Shown here piece by piece: positions 1-8,536 of a stretch of DNA of 57,973 nucleotides. The stretch spans positions 1 to 57,973 of the forward strand of contig NZ_VBSP01000010.1 in assembly GCF_005864045.1 (NCBI RefSeq), given 5' to 3'. Every line of letters starts with the position of its first letter. Positions within the stretch are counted from its first letter, which is position 1. The notes beneath the pieces are model-generated. The model was given only the letters and a program-made list of their open reading frames with translations, did not search any database and was not told where the DNA came from. Both the position numbers and the translations under genes were made by a program. The DNA is from Ruoffia tabacinasalis. GTDB taxonomy: Bacteria; Bacillota; Bacilli; Lactobacillales; Aerococcaceae.

Positions 1-78
1 ACCAATGTCTATCCTTTAGCAGATATTTATTCAACACCTGCATTACCGCACATCAGAACGATTGAAATTGAAGAGTAG
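1..78 (+). CDS. 3' end of an unidentified protein gene (cut by window edge)
   Basis: An open frame enters from the left edge in frame 1 and stops at TAG 76-78, giving 25 residues that end in HIRTIEIEE. The tail is too short to assign to a family. It is the gene just upstream of the first 42-bp repeat array, which starts about 50 bases after its stop. A coding call rests only on the frame being open, so it is tentative. Confidence 0.4.
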   Translation, partial: TNVYPLADIYSTPALPHIRTIEIEE

Positions 79-125
79 CTGCACTCAAAATGTGGCTCAA
101 ATAGTCCTTGACTATAGGACCAGTT

Positions 126-612
126 CACTCATTCGTCTTTAGTTTGCTTAACTCAAGCCAAATGAAGTTGTCATTCGTCTTTAGTTTGGCCAACTCACGC
201 CAAATGGAGTTGTCATTCGTCTTTAGTTTGGCCAACTCGAGCCAAATGGACTTGTCATTCGTCTTTAGTTTGCTGAACTCGCGACAAATGGAATCGCCAT
301 TCGTCTTTAGTTTGCTTATCTCACGCCAAATGGAGTTGTCATTCGTCTTTAGTTTGGCTAACTCAAGCCAAATGGAGTTGTCATTCGTCTTTAGTTTGCT
401 TATCTCACGACAAATGGAGTTGTCATTCGTCTTTAGTTTGCTTAACTCAAGCCAAATGAAGTTGTCATTCGTCTTTAGTTTGCTTATCTCACGCCAAATG
501 GAGTTGTCATTCGTCTTTAGTTTGCTTAACTCACGCCAAATGGAGTTGTCATTCGTCTTTAGTTTGGCCAACTCGAGCCAAATGACACACATTTGTCTCA
601 AGTTCACATTTT
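126..612. repeat. 42-bp tandem hairpin-repeat array 1
   Basis: CATTCGTCTTTAGTTT recurs at 130, 172, 214, 256 and so on to 550, exactly every 42 bases, followed by a decayed unit near 590 (about 12 units). Each unit has a left arm (TTCGTCTTTAGTT), a variable 5-base centre (for example TGGCC, TGCTT, TGCTG) and a right arm (AACTCAAGCCAAA) largely complementary to the left. Because 42 is a multiple of three, both strands stay open for about 160 codons. The resulting 14-residue peptide repeat is a by-product, not a credible protein. The array lies between two plus-strand genes. Confidence 0.95.
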
Positions 613-684
613 AAATGAGTTGGTTTTGAATATGATATAATTAATTCGCGAGAACAAAGAATTCAAATACAAAGGAGTCGAATT

Positions 685-1323
685 ATGACAACTAAAGCTA
701 AAGAATTACTAGCTGAAATAAAGCCGGATACGAAACTAGGCGACTTAAGAAAAATAGCCAAAGAAATAAAAAAAGATCATGATTTAGCACTAGAATTATG
801 GGAGAGTGAAGAGTTTAAGCCAAGACTTTTAGCCATCCTCATTATGGATAAAAAAGAACTTTCAGAAGAAGCCTTGGATGCTCTATGTCAAGATATGGCA
901 ATACATACTTATGATGAGCGTAATAATTTAATGGACTGGTTAATGACAAATCACTTAACAAAAACTAAGCGAGAAAAAGCCATCTTAGAATCTTGGAAAG
1001 ACAGTTCGATTGTCCTGCAACGCCGCGCTTTCTGGAGTTATCAAGGGCGTCAACGCTGGACAGGAAAGAATATGACGGATGATACTGAAGCGCTGCTAGA
1101 TGATATCGAAGAAAGAATTATGGACGAAGAGCCAGAAGTTCAGTGGGCGATGAATTTTACTGCAGGTTGGATTGGTGTTTATGATGAAACCTTGCGTGAC
1201 CGTTGTGTTTCTCTAGGTGAGGAGACAGAATTATACAAAGGCGATTTTGTTTCAAAAGGATGTACACCAAATTACTTACCTGAATTCATTCGTATTGAAA
1301 CGGATAAACGTGCAACGAAGTAA
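685..1323 (+). CDS. AlkD-like DNA alkylation repair protein
   Basis: A 212-residue protein of the DNA alkylation repair (AlkD, HEAT-like repeat) family, whose members flip or excise alkylated bases as glycosylases. The helical repeats are rich in K/E and W. The C-terminal WAMN segment (about residue 153) followed by CTPNYLPEFI near residue 195 is typical of the small Firmicutes branch. The start is set by AAAGGAG 9 bases before ATG. It stands alone after repeat array 1, with no co-directional partner for 700 bases. Family membership is fairly clear from the overall pattern; glycosylase activity is inferred from the family and was not checked residue by residue. Confidence 0.8.
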   Translation: MTTKAKELLAEIKPDTKLGDLRKIAKEIKKDHDLALELWESEEFKPRLLAILIMDKKELSEEALDALCQDMAIHTYDERNNLMDWLMTNHLTKTKREKAILESWKDSSIVLQRRAFWSYQGRQRWTGKNMTDDTEALLDDIEERIMDEEPEVQWAMNFTAGWIGVYDETLRDRCVSLGEETELYKGDFVSKGCTPNYLPEFIRIETDKRATK

Positions 1324-1390
1324 ACGTCCAATCAAATTAATGCTTTAAAAATTTATCGATGGAAAATCATATTTTTAGAAATACAATTAA

Positions 1391-1960
1391 ACAATTATTG
1401 GAAAAAATATAATCGAAGTTACTGGTAAAGGTCGATCAACTCGGTATATTTTAAAGTTATCATCAACTGAACAATCATTTAGAATGAAAAAATTATTGAG
1501 ATCACTAGAAGGTAATATTCTGTATCAAGAGTCAGCTGACTTAAGACTTGAGTTAGAGGAATTACTCGAGAAATACCTCAAAAAGATTTAGCAACATGGG
1601 CAATCCAAAATTCAAAAGACTTCCTCAAATACATTGATATCGAAGATGAGAGTTTAAAAGACAGTATCATCACAGAAGCAAGTAAAGTGCGCATCAACTG
1701 TGTCAGACAGGCTTTCTCGCTAACAAGCTAGGCCAACAGTCCATTAATTACATCAGCAAGTTTTCAGTCAGAGTCTTTGCTCAAGTCGTGGCAACCGGAC
1801 ATATGCAAGGAGACGCGATAGTCTCTTCAGATTATGCGATTAAAGTAGTCAATATACTCTATTACCATGATGAACAAGCTGCCATTAACGAAATTATTTT
1901 GATAAATCTTTTTACAGGCAAGATCTCTAGAAGGGTTTTTATTTATTTTCAAACAATCCA
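1391..1960 (+). pseudogene. Decayed coding remnants (winged-helix-like fragment and others)
   Basis: No intact gene lies between 1324 and 2020. Frame 1391-1591 reads 66 codons with a VTGKGRSTRYIL stretch, the kind of ending seen in winged-helix regulators and Fic/AAA-associated domains, then a stop. An overlapping second frame to about 1731 reads KDLATWAIQNSKDFLKYIDI, then a stop. A third frame after 1740 stays open to 2024 (ATGHMQGDAIVSSDYAIK). The fragments do not share a frame and have no clear start or ribosome site, so they look like one or two genes broken by frameshifts. The family is not identified. Confidence 0.35.
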
Positions 1961-2020
1961 CTCACATGTTTGGAGGTTAATTTCGGTCAATGATATACTT
2001 TTAACTGAAAGGGGCGTTTC

Positions 2021-3382
2021 ATGATGCAAGTTAAAGCAGAACAAGAAATGTTTTTAAGAAGTGGCATAACCTTGGATGTGAAATTTAGAATTAGACAATT
2101 AAAACGATTAAAAGAGGCAATTAAGGCGCATGATGTTTTGATTTATGATGCGCTGAAAAAGGATTTAAATAAACCCGTATTTGAAAGTTATGTGACAGAG
2201 TTAGGCTCGGTCTATGGTGAAATTGATTATATGATTAAACATGTAAAAGATTGGGCTAAACCTAAACACGTTCCAACGTCTCTGGCGCATTTTTATTCTA
2301 AAAGCCACATATATCAAGAACCATATGGGCGTGTCTTAATTATTGCACCATGGAATTTTCCTATTCAGTTAAGTTTCGTACCACTTGTTGGGGCGATTGC
2401 GGCAGGGAATTGTGTCGTATTAAAGCCTTCCGAATTAGCACCACATACAGCTATGGTAATTCAACAAATTATTGAATCAGTGTTCGCACGTGAATATGTT
2501 GCAGTTGAACAAGGTGATGGGAAAGTATCTCAGCAATTACTCAAAGAAGGCGTCGATTATTGTTTCTTTACTGGAAGTACTCAAGTTGGAAAAGTAATTA
2601 TGGAGACAGCGAGTCAAACATTAACGCCAGTAACACTAGAACTTGGCGGAAAAAGTCCAGTCATTGTCGCAAAAGACACCAATATCAAACATGCTGCTCA
2701 ACGGATTGTTTGGGGGAAATTCACCAATGCTGGTCAGACTTGCATCGCGCCTGATTATCTTCTCGTTGATGAAGCGATTCGTGATGACTTGATCAGCGCC
2801 CTAATTGAAGTCATTGAAGAATATTACACGAAGAAACCTTTAGAGAATTCAGATTATTCTAAGATGATTAATAAAAGCCACTTCAAGCGTGTGAAGAAAT
2901 TAATGAGAAATCAAAGTGTTATTTATGGCGGAGGCAGTAATAAAGAGATGCTAACTATTGAACCCACGTTAGTCTTGGAACCGGAACTCGATACAGAATT
3001 AATGCAAGAAGAGATCTTTGGTCCGATATTACCGATATTAACTTATAGAGAAGTGAGTCAAGCAGTAGAATTTATTCGTTCGAAAGACAAACCGCTTGCT
3101 TTATATTTATTTACGCAGGATAAAGCTTTGAAAGAGTATATAATAAAAAATCTATCTTTTGGTGGCGCAGCGATAAATGACACGCTGATTCATCAAAGTA
3201 ATTACAATCTCCCATTTGGGGGAGTTGGCGCGAGTGGGATGGGGCAATATCACGGCAGATATAGTCTCGAAACCTTCTCACATCCAAAAAGCGTGATTGA
3301 GAAGACTGACTTGTTTGATATTAAATTACGCTACCCGCCCTATAAAGATTGGGCCCTAAAATTAATTCAAAAAATTATGTAA
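2021..3382 (+). CDS. NAD(P)-dependent aldehyde dehydrogenase (ALDH3-like)
   Basis: 453 residues, the usual length for class 3 aldehyde dehydrogenases, which oxidise aldehydes to carboxylic acids in the cytoplasm. Visible landmarks are APWNFP (catalytic Asn about 112), FTGSTQVG in the nucleotide-binding region, the general-base Glu in LELGGKSP (about 207), the nucleophile Cys in NAGQTC (about 241) and EEIFGPILP. The absence of the longer N-terminus of classical ALDHs and the C-terminal hydrophobic tail agree with ALDH3. AAAGGGGCG precedes two consecutive ATG codons, so the start could be either. It is the first gene of a probable four-gene operon (15-base gap to the next gene). Confidence 0.9.
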   Translation: MMQVKAEQEMFLRSGITLDVKFRIRQLKRLKEAIKAHDVLIYDALKKDLNKPVFESYVTELGSVYGEIDYMIKHVKDWAKPKHVPTSLAHFYSKSHIYQEPYGRVLIIAPWNFPIQLSFVPLVGAIAAGNCVVLKPSELAPHTAMVIQQIIESVFAREYVAVEQGDGKVSQQLLKEGVDYCFFTGSTQVGKVIMETASQTLTPVTLELGGKSPVIVAKDTNIKHAAQRIVWGKFTNAGQTCIAPDYLLVDEAIRDDLISALIEVIEEYYTKKPLENSDYSKMINKSHFKRVKKLMRNQSVIYGGGSNKEMLTIEPTLVLEPELDTELMQEEIFGPILPILTYREVSQAVEFIRSKDKPLALYLFTQDKALKEYIIKNLSFGGAAINDTLIHQSNYNLPFGGVGASGMGQYHGRYSLETFSHPKSVIEKTDLFDIKLRYPPYKDWALKLIQKIM

Positions 3383-3397
3383 AAAGGAGTCCAAACT

Positions 3398-3940
3398 ATG
3401 CGCTATGTACTTTTACTCAGAGGAATTAATGTCGGTGGTAAGAATCGAGTGGTGATGGCGGAACTTAGGGAAAAACTAGAAGCGCTTGGATTTACCGAAG
3501 TGACTTCCTATATCAATAGCGGTAATCTTTTCTTTAATAGTGAGGAAGATATCAATTCGATTAGAGAAAAAGTTCAAACTCATTTAAAAGAGTCATATGA
3601 TTTTGATTTACTTTCAATTATTATTAGCGTTGAAGCTTACAAAGTAGATTACTTAAATTTACCGGCGTGGTGGAATGAGGAATTTGCTCGTCGAGATGTT
3701 TTATTTTATACAGAAGCTGTAGACCGAGACGCTTTTAAAGAAGAAGTAGCAAGTATGAGTTTAGGGAATGAAGAAATTCATTTTGGTGAGTTAGCAGTTT
3801 ATTGGGGGAAATACGACGAAGCCAATTACAAAAAGACGGCGTATGCAAGATACTTAGTGAAGTCTCCATTTTATAAGCAAATTACTGTTCGAAATGGAAA
3901 AACATACGAAAAGATTTATCAAAAACTAATGGATAATTAA
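3398..3940 (+). CDS. DUF1697 family protein
   Basis: 180 residues beginning RYVLLLRGINVGGKN, the hallmark opening of the DUF1697 family, followed by the SYINSGNLFF strand that is also characteristic. The function of the family is unknown. AAAGGAGTCC sits 8 bases before ATG. It lies 15 bases after the aldehyde dehydrogenase and 16 bases before the epimerase-like gene, so co-transcription is likely. Confidence 0.85.
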   Translation: MRYVLLLRGINVGGKNRVVMAELREKLEALGFTEVTSYINSGNLFFNSEEDINSIREKVQTHLKESYDFDLLSIIISVEAYKVDYLNLPAWWNEEFARRDVLFYTEAVDRDAFKEEVASMSLGNEEIHFGELAVYWGKYDEANYKKTAYARYLVKSPFYKQITVRNGKTYEKIYQKLMDN

Positions 3941-3956
3941 AGAAGGCAGGTACAAA

Positions 3957-4829
3957 ATGAAATTATTAGTATTAGGTGGAACCAATTTCTTTGGAATGAA
4001 GGCAGTACAACAATTATTAGATAACGGTCATGACGTGACGATTGCAACACGTGGAAATAAACCAAATCCCTTTGAAGGTAAAGCTATGCACATTACTCTA
4101 GATGCGCGCGATGCGAGCCACGAAGGATGGACTGAAGTGACGGACCAGCAATGGGACGCAGTCTTTGACAATATTTGTTATACGGCAAATGATGCGCGAA
4201 TTATTATGGATAAATTCAAGGATTCTATTGATCATCTTTACTTTACTTCGTCTATGGCGGTTTACAATGGGGATATTGATGGCTATTCTGAAGCAGATTT
4301 TGATCCTTTAACTTATCACATTGACCCAAATATCGAAGTGAATTATGGCGAAGGAAAAAGGCAAGTTGAACAAGTATTATATACTGAGGCACCGTTTAAG
4401 CTCACAGCATTTCGCTTCCCAATTGTCCTAGATTTAGATGATTATACTGAGCGACTGCATTTTTATGTTGAGAAAGTAATGAATGACGAAGTTGTTTACT
4501 TTATGGATCCAAAGAATAAAGTAAACTACGTCAAAGGAATGAAAGCTGCAGAGTCGATTGTGTGGGCGATTGAGAACCAAAAAGAAGGCATCTATAATAT
4601 TAGTTCACGCAACGCAATCACTGTCGAAACTTTTATAGCTTGGTTAGAAGAGATGACTGGTAAAGAAGTGAAGGTTGAATATACGAATGACCGGACACAT
4701 GAATCACCATTTAGCACCGTTCACGACCAATACTTGCGTTCAGATAAGATTGAAGCTGAAGGTTTTGAATTAAATAATCTTGAAGACTGGCTGAAACCTC
4801 TAATGAAAGAAATTGCACAGGAAGGGTAG
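3957..4829 (+). CDS. NAD-dependent epimerase/reductase-like (extended SDR) protein
   Basis: 290 residues with an N-terminal Rossmann nucleotide-binding loop, LVLGGTNFFG at residues 4-13, and a TSSMAVYNG segment near residue 98 that replaces the usual Ser-Tyr-Lys region of extended short-chain dehydrogenases. Many Firmicutes have similar proteins annotated as NAD-dependent epimerases or reductases of unknown substrate. GAAGGCAGG precedes the ATG. It is the third gene of the cluster and is followed after 6 bases by the monooxygenase-like gene. The substrate cannot be told from the sequence. Confidence 0.8.
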   Translation: MKLLVLGGTNFFGMKAVQQLLDNGHDVTIATRGNKPNPFEGKAMHITLDARDASHEGWTEVTDQQWDAVFDNICYTANDARIIMDKFKDSIDHLYFTSSMAVYNGDIDGYSEADFDPLTYHIDPNIEVNYGEGKRQVEQVLYTEAPFKLTAFRFPIVLDLDDYTERLHFYVEKVMNDEVVYFMDPKNKVNYVKGMKAAESIVWAIENQKEGIYNISSRNAITVETFIAWLEEMTGKEVKVEYTNDRTHESPFSTVHDQYLRSDKIEAEGFELNNLEDWLKPLMKEIAQEG

Positions 4830-4835
4830 AGTTGC

Positions 4836-5168
4836 ATGGCAATTACAATTAATATTTATTACACAGGCAAGGAAGGCAATGCTCTAAAATTTGCGAAAGA
4901 GATGATGTCAAAAGGTGTTGTTGATAGAATCCGAAGCGCTGAAGGGAATTTAAAGTATGAATACTTTGCGCCATTAGAGGACAAAACGACCATTCTATTA
5001 ATTGATAGTTGGACCGATCAAGCAGCCATTGACCGACATCACGCCTCTTCAATGATGCAAGAAATTACAGACTTGCGCGAAAAATACGACCTCACTATGA
5101 AAGTTGAACGCTATGTGAGTGATGAAGATGGTGTGCCTGAGACAGATCAGAAATTTATTAGAGAATAG
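4836..5168 (+). CDS. Antibiotic-biosynthesis-monooxygenase (ABM/YgiN-like) domain protein
   Basis: 110 residues forming one dimeric alpha/beta-barrel-type domain: two strands, then EYFAPLEDKTTILLIDSWTD, then the HHASSMMQEI helix and a final strand (MKVERYV). This is the pattern of small ABM proteins, often called putative quinol monooxygenases. Enzymatic activity is not certain, as some members only sense or bind quinones. It is the last gene of the four-gene cluster and is followed directly by a strong terminator. Confidence 0.75.
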   Translation: MAITINIYYTGKEGNALKFAKEMMSKGVVDRIRSAEGNLKYEYFAPLEDKTTILLIDSWTDQAAIDRHHASSMMQEITDLREKYDLTMKVERYVSDEDGVPETDQKFIRE

Positions 5169-5179
5169 AAGAAAGTAAT

Positions 5180-5227
5180 AAAGACGTAAATGCGAGCTTA
5201 GAAGCTACTTGCATTTACGTCTTTTTT
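5180..5227 (+). terminator. Rho-independent terminator after the ABM gene
   Basis: AAGACGTAAATGC is mirrored by GCATTTACGTCTT across a 17-base loop, followed by a run of T. It closes the 2.0-5.2 kb cluster. Confidence 0.9.
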
Positions 5228-5311
5228 AAATTATTGAAATGTTAATAGTTCTAGACTCGAACATTTTAATAAATTAGACATTCACAAAAATACGAATTAA
5301 AACAAATTAAC

Positions 5312-5340
5312 TTGACTATATTATTAAAATTAGATAAGAT
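5312..5340 (+). promoter_or_regulatory. Housekeeping promoter of the his operon
   Basis: TTGACT at 5312-5317 and TAAGAT at 5335-5340 are 17 bases apart in an AT-rich stretch and lie just ahead of the first T-box leader. No other good promoter is visible between the terminator at 5227 and hisZ. Confidence 0.75.
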
Positions 5341-5349
5341 AGATTAAAA

Positions 5350-5594
5350 TAAGCTGATATATGCAAGGACAAAGACTAGTTAAAGTGACGACAGAGAATT
5401 TGCGGTTAGCTGAGAAGCAAAGCATCATAGACTAGTTAGACACACCCTTGAAGAGTGGTTAGCACCCGGTAGTCCCGTTATCGCTGGAGTATTTATACTC
5501 CTTGAGGCTATAATTGTGAGATTATAGTGAACAAAAGGTGGAATCACGTCGCGACGTCCTTTAATCCTACATGGATTTTAGGGCGTCTTTTTTA
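5350..5594 (+). promoter_or_regulatory. T-box leader 1 of the his operon (His specifier CAC)
   Basis: A stem I can be drawn with basal helix CAAGG (5364-5368)/CCTTG (5446-5450). The loop on its 3' side reads GACACA, giving a CAC (His) specifier at 5441-5443. The T-box core AAGGTGGAATCACG lies at 5535-5548 and departs from the UGGNACC consensus (AATC for ACC). It is followed by a terminator hairpin (GACGTCCT ... AGGGCGTC plus T run, ending about 5593). Uncharged tRNA-His would be expected to favour antitermination. Confidence 0.85.
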
Positions 5595-5604
5595 GCTTTA
5601 TAAT

Positions 5605-5857
5605 TAAAATGTATCTAGAGACAAATGATAACTGGATCATATTAAAGAGAGTTTACTAGGTGGTGAGAAGTAAACATATGATAGTTATCATGACACAACT
5701 CTACGGCAGATGAATGGAAATCCGGTAGCCCCGTTATCGCTTCAGTAGTCAGTGACTACTGTCAGAGATAGGTGTTGTGAAATACCTGTAAACGAAGGTG
5801 GCACCACGTTGTGAAACGTCCTTTCAATCCTTTTTTAGGGTTGAAAGGTTTTTTTAT
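5605..5857 (+). promoter_or_regulatory. T-box leader 2 of the his operon (His specifier CAC)
   Basis: A second complete T-box follows directly. Basal helix TAGAG (5616-5620)/CTCTA encloses ATGATAACT/AGTTATCAT, with the 3' loop GACACAA (CAC at 5694-5696). The T-box core AAGGTGGCACCACG at 5795-5808 matches the consensus. The terminator pairs CCTTTCAATCC with GGGTTGAAAGG before seven T residues. Both copies carry the same specifier, so this is a tandem His T-box. Confidence 0.9.
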
Positions 5858-5885
5858 ATGAAGTGAATAGAAAGTGAGGTTTCTA

Positions 5886-6689
5886 ATGGAGAATACATCG
5901 ATTTTAAAACGAATTAGCTTAGCGAATGACTACTTACAACTTATTGATGAAGCGGGGTATGAGTTGATTGATTTGAATATGGTGGAACCATTCAAGATGG
6001 AGAATAAAAACTATCATCCGGATAGTATTGTTTTTGAACGGAACCATCAATTATTCGCAATGCGTAGTGATTGGACGCGAAGTATTTTGAATTATAATAA
6101 TACCTTTCAATTATCGCAGCAAAAATTTGGTTATTTTGGTCCTGTATTAAGGCAGTTCAATACACAGTATCAAGCGGGCGTAGAGCTATTCCAACCATCT
6201 GTGACAGATATTATTGAGAGTATAGAGTTGCATCTTAACTTTGTTGAAAAGATAAGTGAGTCACCCTTTACAATTCTAGTAGTCAATAATGACGTTTTAT
6301 TAGATATGTATATTGAATTGTATGATTTACCAGATCAAGTTAAGTCTTATGTGATTGATAAGAACTTATCAGCTATGCGAGACATGTTGGGTGAAGACCA
6401 TCCTTTCTATCAATTGATGATTCTCCCTGTGAGTCAGCAGTTCGATCGTGTTGATGAGCAGTTTGGCGAGAGTGAACCTATGCAAATTATTCACCGTCTT
6501 AAAGACAAGTTGCCAAGTTCACAGACCCGATTTGTTTTAGACTTATCTTTCCGTTCATCACAGTTATATTATAATGGGTTTTATTTTCAAGCCTTTTTAA
6601 CTAGTAATACGCCCATCCTTTCTGGTGGTCAGTATGCGGAAGGTGCCTTTGGAATAGGGATTAACTTATCAACGGGAGGGTTATTATGA
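5886..6689 (+). CDS. hisZ: ATP phosphoribosyltransferase regulatory subunit HisZ
   Basis: 267 residues resembling the catalytic core of class II histidyl-tRNA synthetase without the anticodon domain: FKMENKN, then FAMRSDWTRSI (motif-2-like) and a C-terminal ILSGGQYAEGAFGIGI (motif-3-like). HisZ pairs with the short HisG to form the hetero-octameric enzyme of step 1 of histidine synthesis. At 267 residues it is shorter than many HisZ proteins (commonly over 320). The frame is open from GTG 5874, but GTGAGG there is better read as the ribosome site for ATG 5886. Its stop overlaps the hisG start (ATGA). Confidence 0.9.
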   Translation: MENTSILKRISLANDYLQLIDEAGYELIDLNMVEPFKMENKNYHPDSIVFERNHQLFAMRSDWTRSILNYNNTFQLSQQKFGYFGPVLRQFNTQYQAGVELFQPSVTDIIESIELHLNFVEKISESPFTILVVNNDVLLDMYIELYDLPDQVKSYVIDKNLSAMRDMLGEDHPFYQLMILPVSQQFDRVDEQFGESEPMQIIHRLKDKLPSSQTRFVLDLSFRSSQLYYNGFYFQAFLTSNTPILSGGQYAEGAFGIGINLSTGGLL

Positions 6690-7294
6690 TTACAGTTGCT
6701 TTATCTAAAGGTCGTCTCTTCAAAGATTTTATAAAGTTTTTAAGTACTAAGGGGTTAAACCACTATGCGAGTCCATTGCAAGAGAACGGGCGATACTTAT
6801 ATAAGATTATTGGCGATGTAAAGTTTATCTTCGCTAAAGGATCTGATGTGCCTACTTACGTCGAGCAGGGGATTGCTGATTTGGGGATTGTTGGGCAGGA
6901 TATTATTACAGAGAATTTTTTTGATGTGTTGAATGTATCTAAGTTGCCTTTTGGTCAGTGTCGTTTAGCAATTGCCAGTTCGCCTAATCTTAATCAACAT
7001 GAGTTTAAAGTAGTAGCAACCACTTTCACTAATATTACGCGCCAGTACTTTAACAAACAAAGGCAAGATGTTGGGCTTATTCATCTTCACGGATCGGTGG
7101 AATTAGCGCCCATCTTAGGTTTAGCGGATGCCATAGTGGATATTGTTCAGACGGGGACTACCTTAAAGGAGAATAACTTGGTGGAATACAGTACTATCAT
7201 GAATATTCAAGCGCGACTGATTGCTAACAAGCAGTCCTTTTATATTAAGGACGAAGCGATCTATCGATTTATTAAAGAGATTGGGGTGATATAG
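6686..7294 (+). CDS. hisG: ATP phosphoribosyltransferase, short form HisG
   Basis: 202 residues, the short-form length that needs HisZ for activity. It starts ITVALSKGRLFKD, contains GIADLGIVGQD, and has the phosphate-binding loop region IVDIVQTGTTLKENNL near residues 152-167. It catalyses ATP + PRPP to phosphoribosyl-ATP, the feedback-regulated first step. The C-terminal histidine-binding domain of long HisG is absent, as expected. The start overlaps the hisZ stop by four bases. Confidence 0.95.
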   Translation: MITVALSKGRLFKDFIKFLSTKGLNHYASPLQENGRYLYKIIGDVKFIFAKGSDVPTYVEQGIADLGIVGQDIITENFFDVLNVSKLPFGQCRLAIASSPNLNQHEFKVVATTFTNITRQYFNKQRQDVGLIHLHGSVELAPILGLADAIVDIVQTGTTLKENNLVEYSTIMNIQARLIANKQSFYIKDEAIYRFIKEIGVI

Positions 7295-8536
7295 TTGGAT
7301 GCTAATGAATTTATTAAGCAAAATAAAATAAAAACTAAAAGCTCCAATGTCGATCAGATGATTGCTGTGCAAGCAATTATTGACAAAGTTAAAGTAGACG
7401 GCGACCAGGCATTGTACTCCTTAACTAAGGAGTTTGATCAACAAGACTTAGACGATTTAAGAGTTGACCCAGCTTTATTGAAAGCAAGTTGGGATGCTTT
7501 AGAGCCTGACTTACAACAAGCATTGAAGCTAACTAAGCAACGCATTGAAGATTATGAGACAAAGATACTGTATAAAGACCACCAAGATGATGAGTTAAGT
7601 TACGTCTATCGTCCTCTTGAGCGAGTAGGTATTTATGTTCCTGGTGGCACAGCACTCTATCCATCAAGTGTGTTGATGACAATTGTGCCAGCTTTAGTAG
7701 CTGGAGTTAAAGATATTATTGTTACGACACCTGTCTTTCAACCGAACAATATCACTTTTGCGGCACTTTATCTATGTGGTGTGACTGATTATGTGTTCAC
7801 GGTTGGAGGGGCTCAAGCCATTGCAGCGCTGGCCTATGGAACTGATTCCATTCCTAAGGTCGATAAAATTTGTGGGCCAGGGAATGCTTATGTAGCAATG
7901 GCCAAGCGACTAGTCTTCGGGGATGTCGGAATTGATAGTATCGCAGGTCCAAGCGAGATTTTATTATATGTAGATGAATCAACACCAGTTGATGCTGTTG
8001 TCTATGATTTATTTGCCCAAGCTGAGCACGACGCTAATGCTCGCACTTTTCTACTGAGTGAGTCACAAGAATATGTGGATAGAATCGAAGAACGAATGGA
8101 GGAACTAGTAGAAAGCCAAGTGCGTGAGGATATTATTAAAGCATCGTTGGCCAATAATCACTTTGCCATTGTTGACAGTCGCGATAAGTTATTAGAAGTG
8201 ATTGATTATATCGGGGCTGAACACGTATCAATTCAACATAAGGATCAAGATAGCATAGTTGATTCTATAAATTATGCGGGTGCAGTCTTCAAAGGCTTCT
8301 ATTCTATGGAAGCTATTGGAGATTACGTAGCGGGACCGTCCCATGTTCTACCAACCAATCGTAATGCTCGCTTTAGTCATGGACTTAATGCCAATGATTT
8401 CAGAACAAGTCACGCCATTATTAGTATTAATGAAGCCACTTATAATCAGATTGCTCCTGCGGCTGAGAAGATTGCAAAGAGCGAAGGATTATTTGCGCAC
8501 CAAAGATCTGTATCGATTAGGAGGGAAAGTTTATGA
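7295..8536 (+). CDS. hisD: Histidinol dehydrogenase
   Basis: 413 residues; oxidises L-histidinol to L-histidine in two NAD-dependent steps. Family landmarks are GIYVPGGTALYPS, the long GGAQAIAALAYGT, KICGPGNAYV, the zinc/catalytic AQAEHDANAR, and AGPSHVLPTNRNARF with SHGLNANDF. It starts at TTG immediately after the hisG stop with a GGGGTGA-like ribosome site. Its TGA overlaps the ATG of hisC, so translation is probably coupled. Confidence 0.97.
   Translation: MDANEFIKQNKIKTKSSNVDQMIAVQAIIDKVKVDGDQALYSLTKEFDQQDLDDLRVDPALLKASWDALEPDLQQALKLTKQRIEDYETKILYKDHQDDELSYVYRPLERVGIYVPGGTALYPSSVLMTIVPALVAGVKDIIVTTPVFQPNNITFAALYLCGVTDYVFTVGGAQAIAALAYGTDSIPKVDKICGPGNAYVAMAKRLVFGDVGIDSIAGPSEILLYVDESTPVDAVVYDLFAQAEHDANARTFLLSESQEYVDRIEERMEELVESQVREDIIKASLANNHFAIVDSRDKLLEVIDYIGAEHVSIQHKDQDSIVDSINYAGAVFKGFYSMEAIGDYVAGPSHVLPTNRNARFSHGLNANDFRTSHAIISINEATYNQIAPAAEKIAKSEGLFAHQRSVSIRRESL

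Noticed and set aside
108-614. 168-codon plus-strand and 160-codon minus-strand frames through array 1
   Set aside because: Both are open only because the unit is 42 bases, a multiple of three. They consist of a 14-residue repeat, lack ribosome sites, and the same effect appears in arrays 2, 3 and 4.
1788-2024. 78-codon frame just before the aldehyde dehydrogenase gene
   Set aside because: No ribosome site, overlaps the next start and its ribosome site, and continues an open frame from upstream decayed sequence, so it is counted as part of the remnant.
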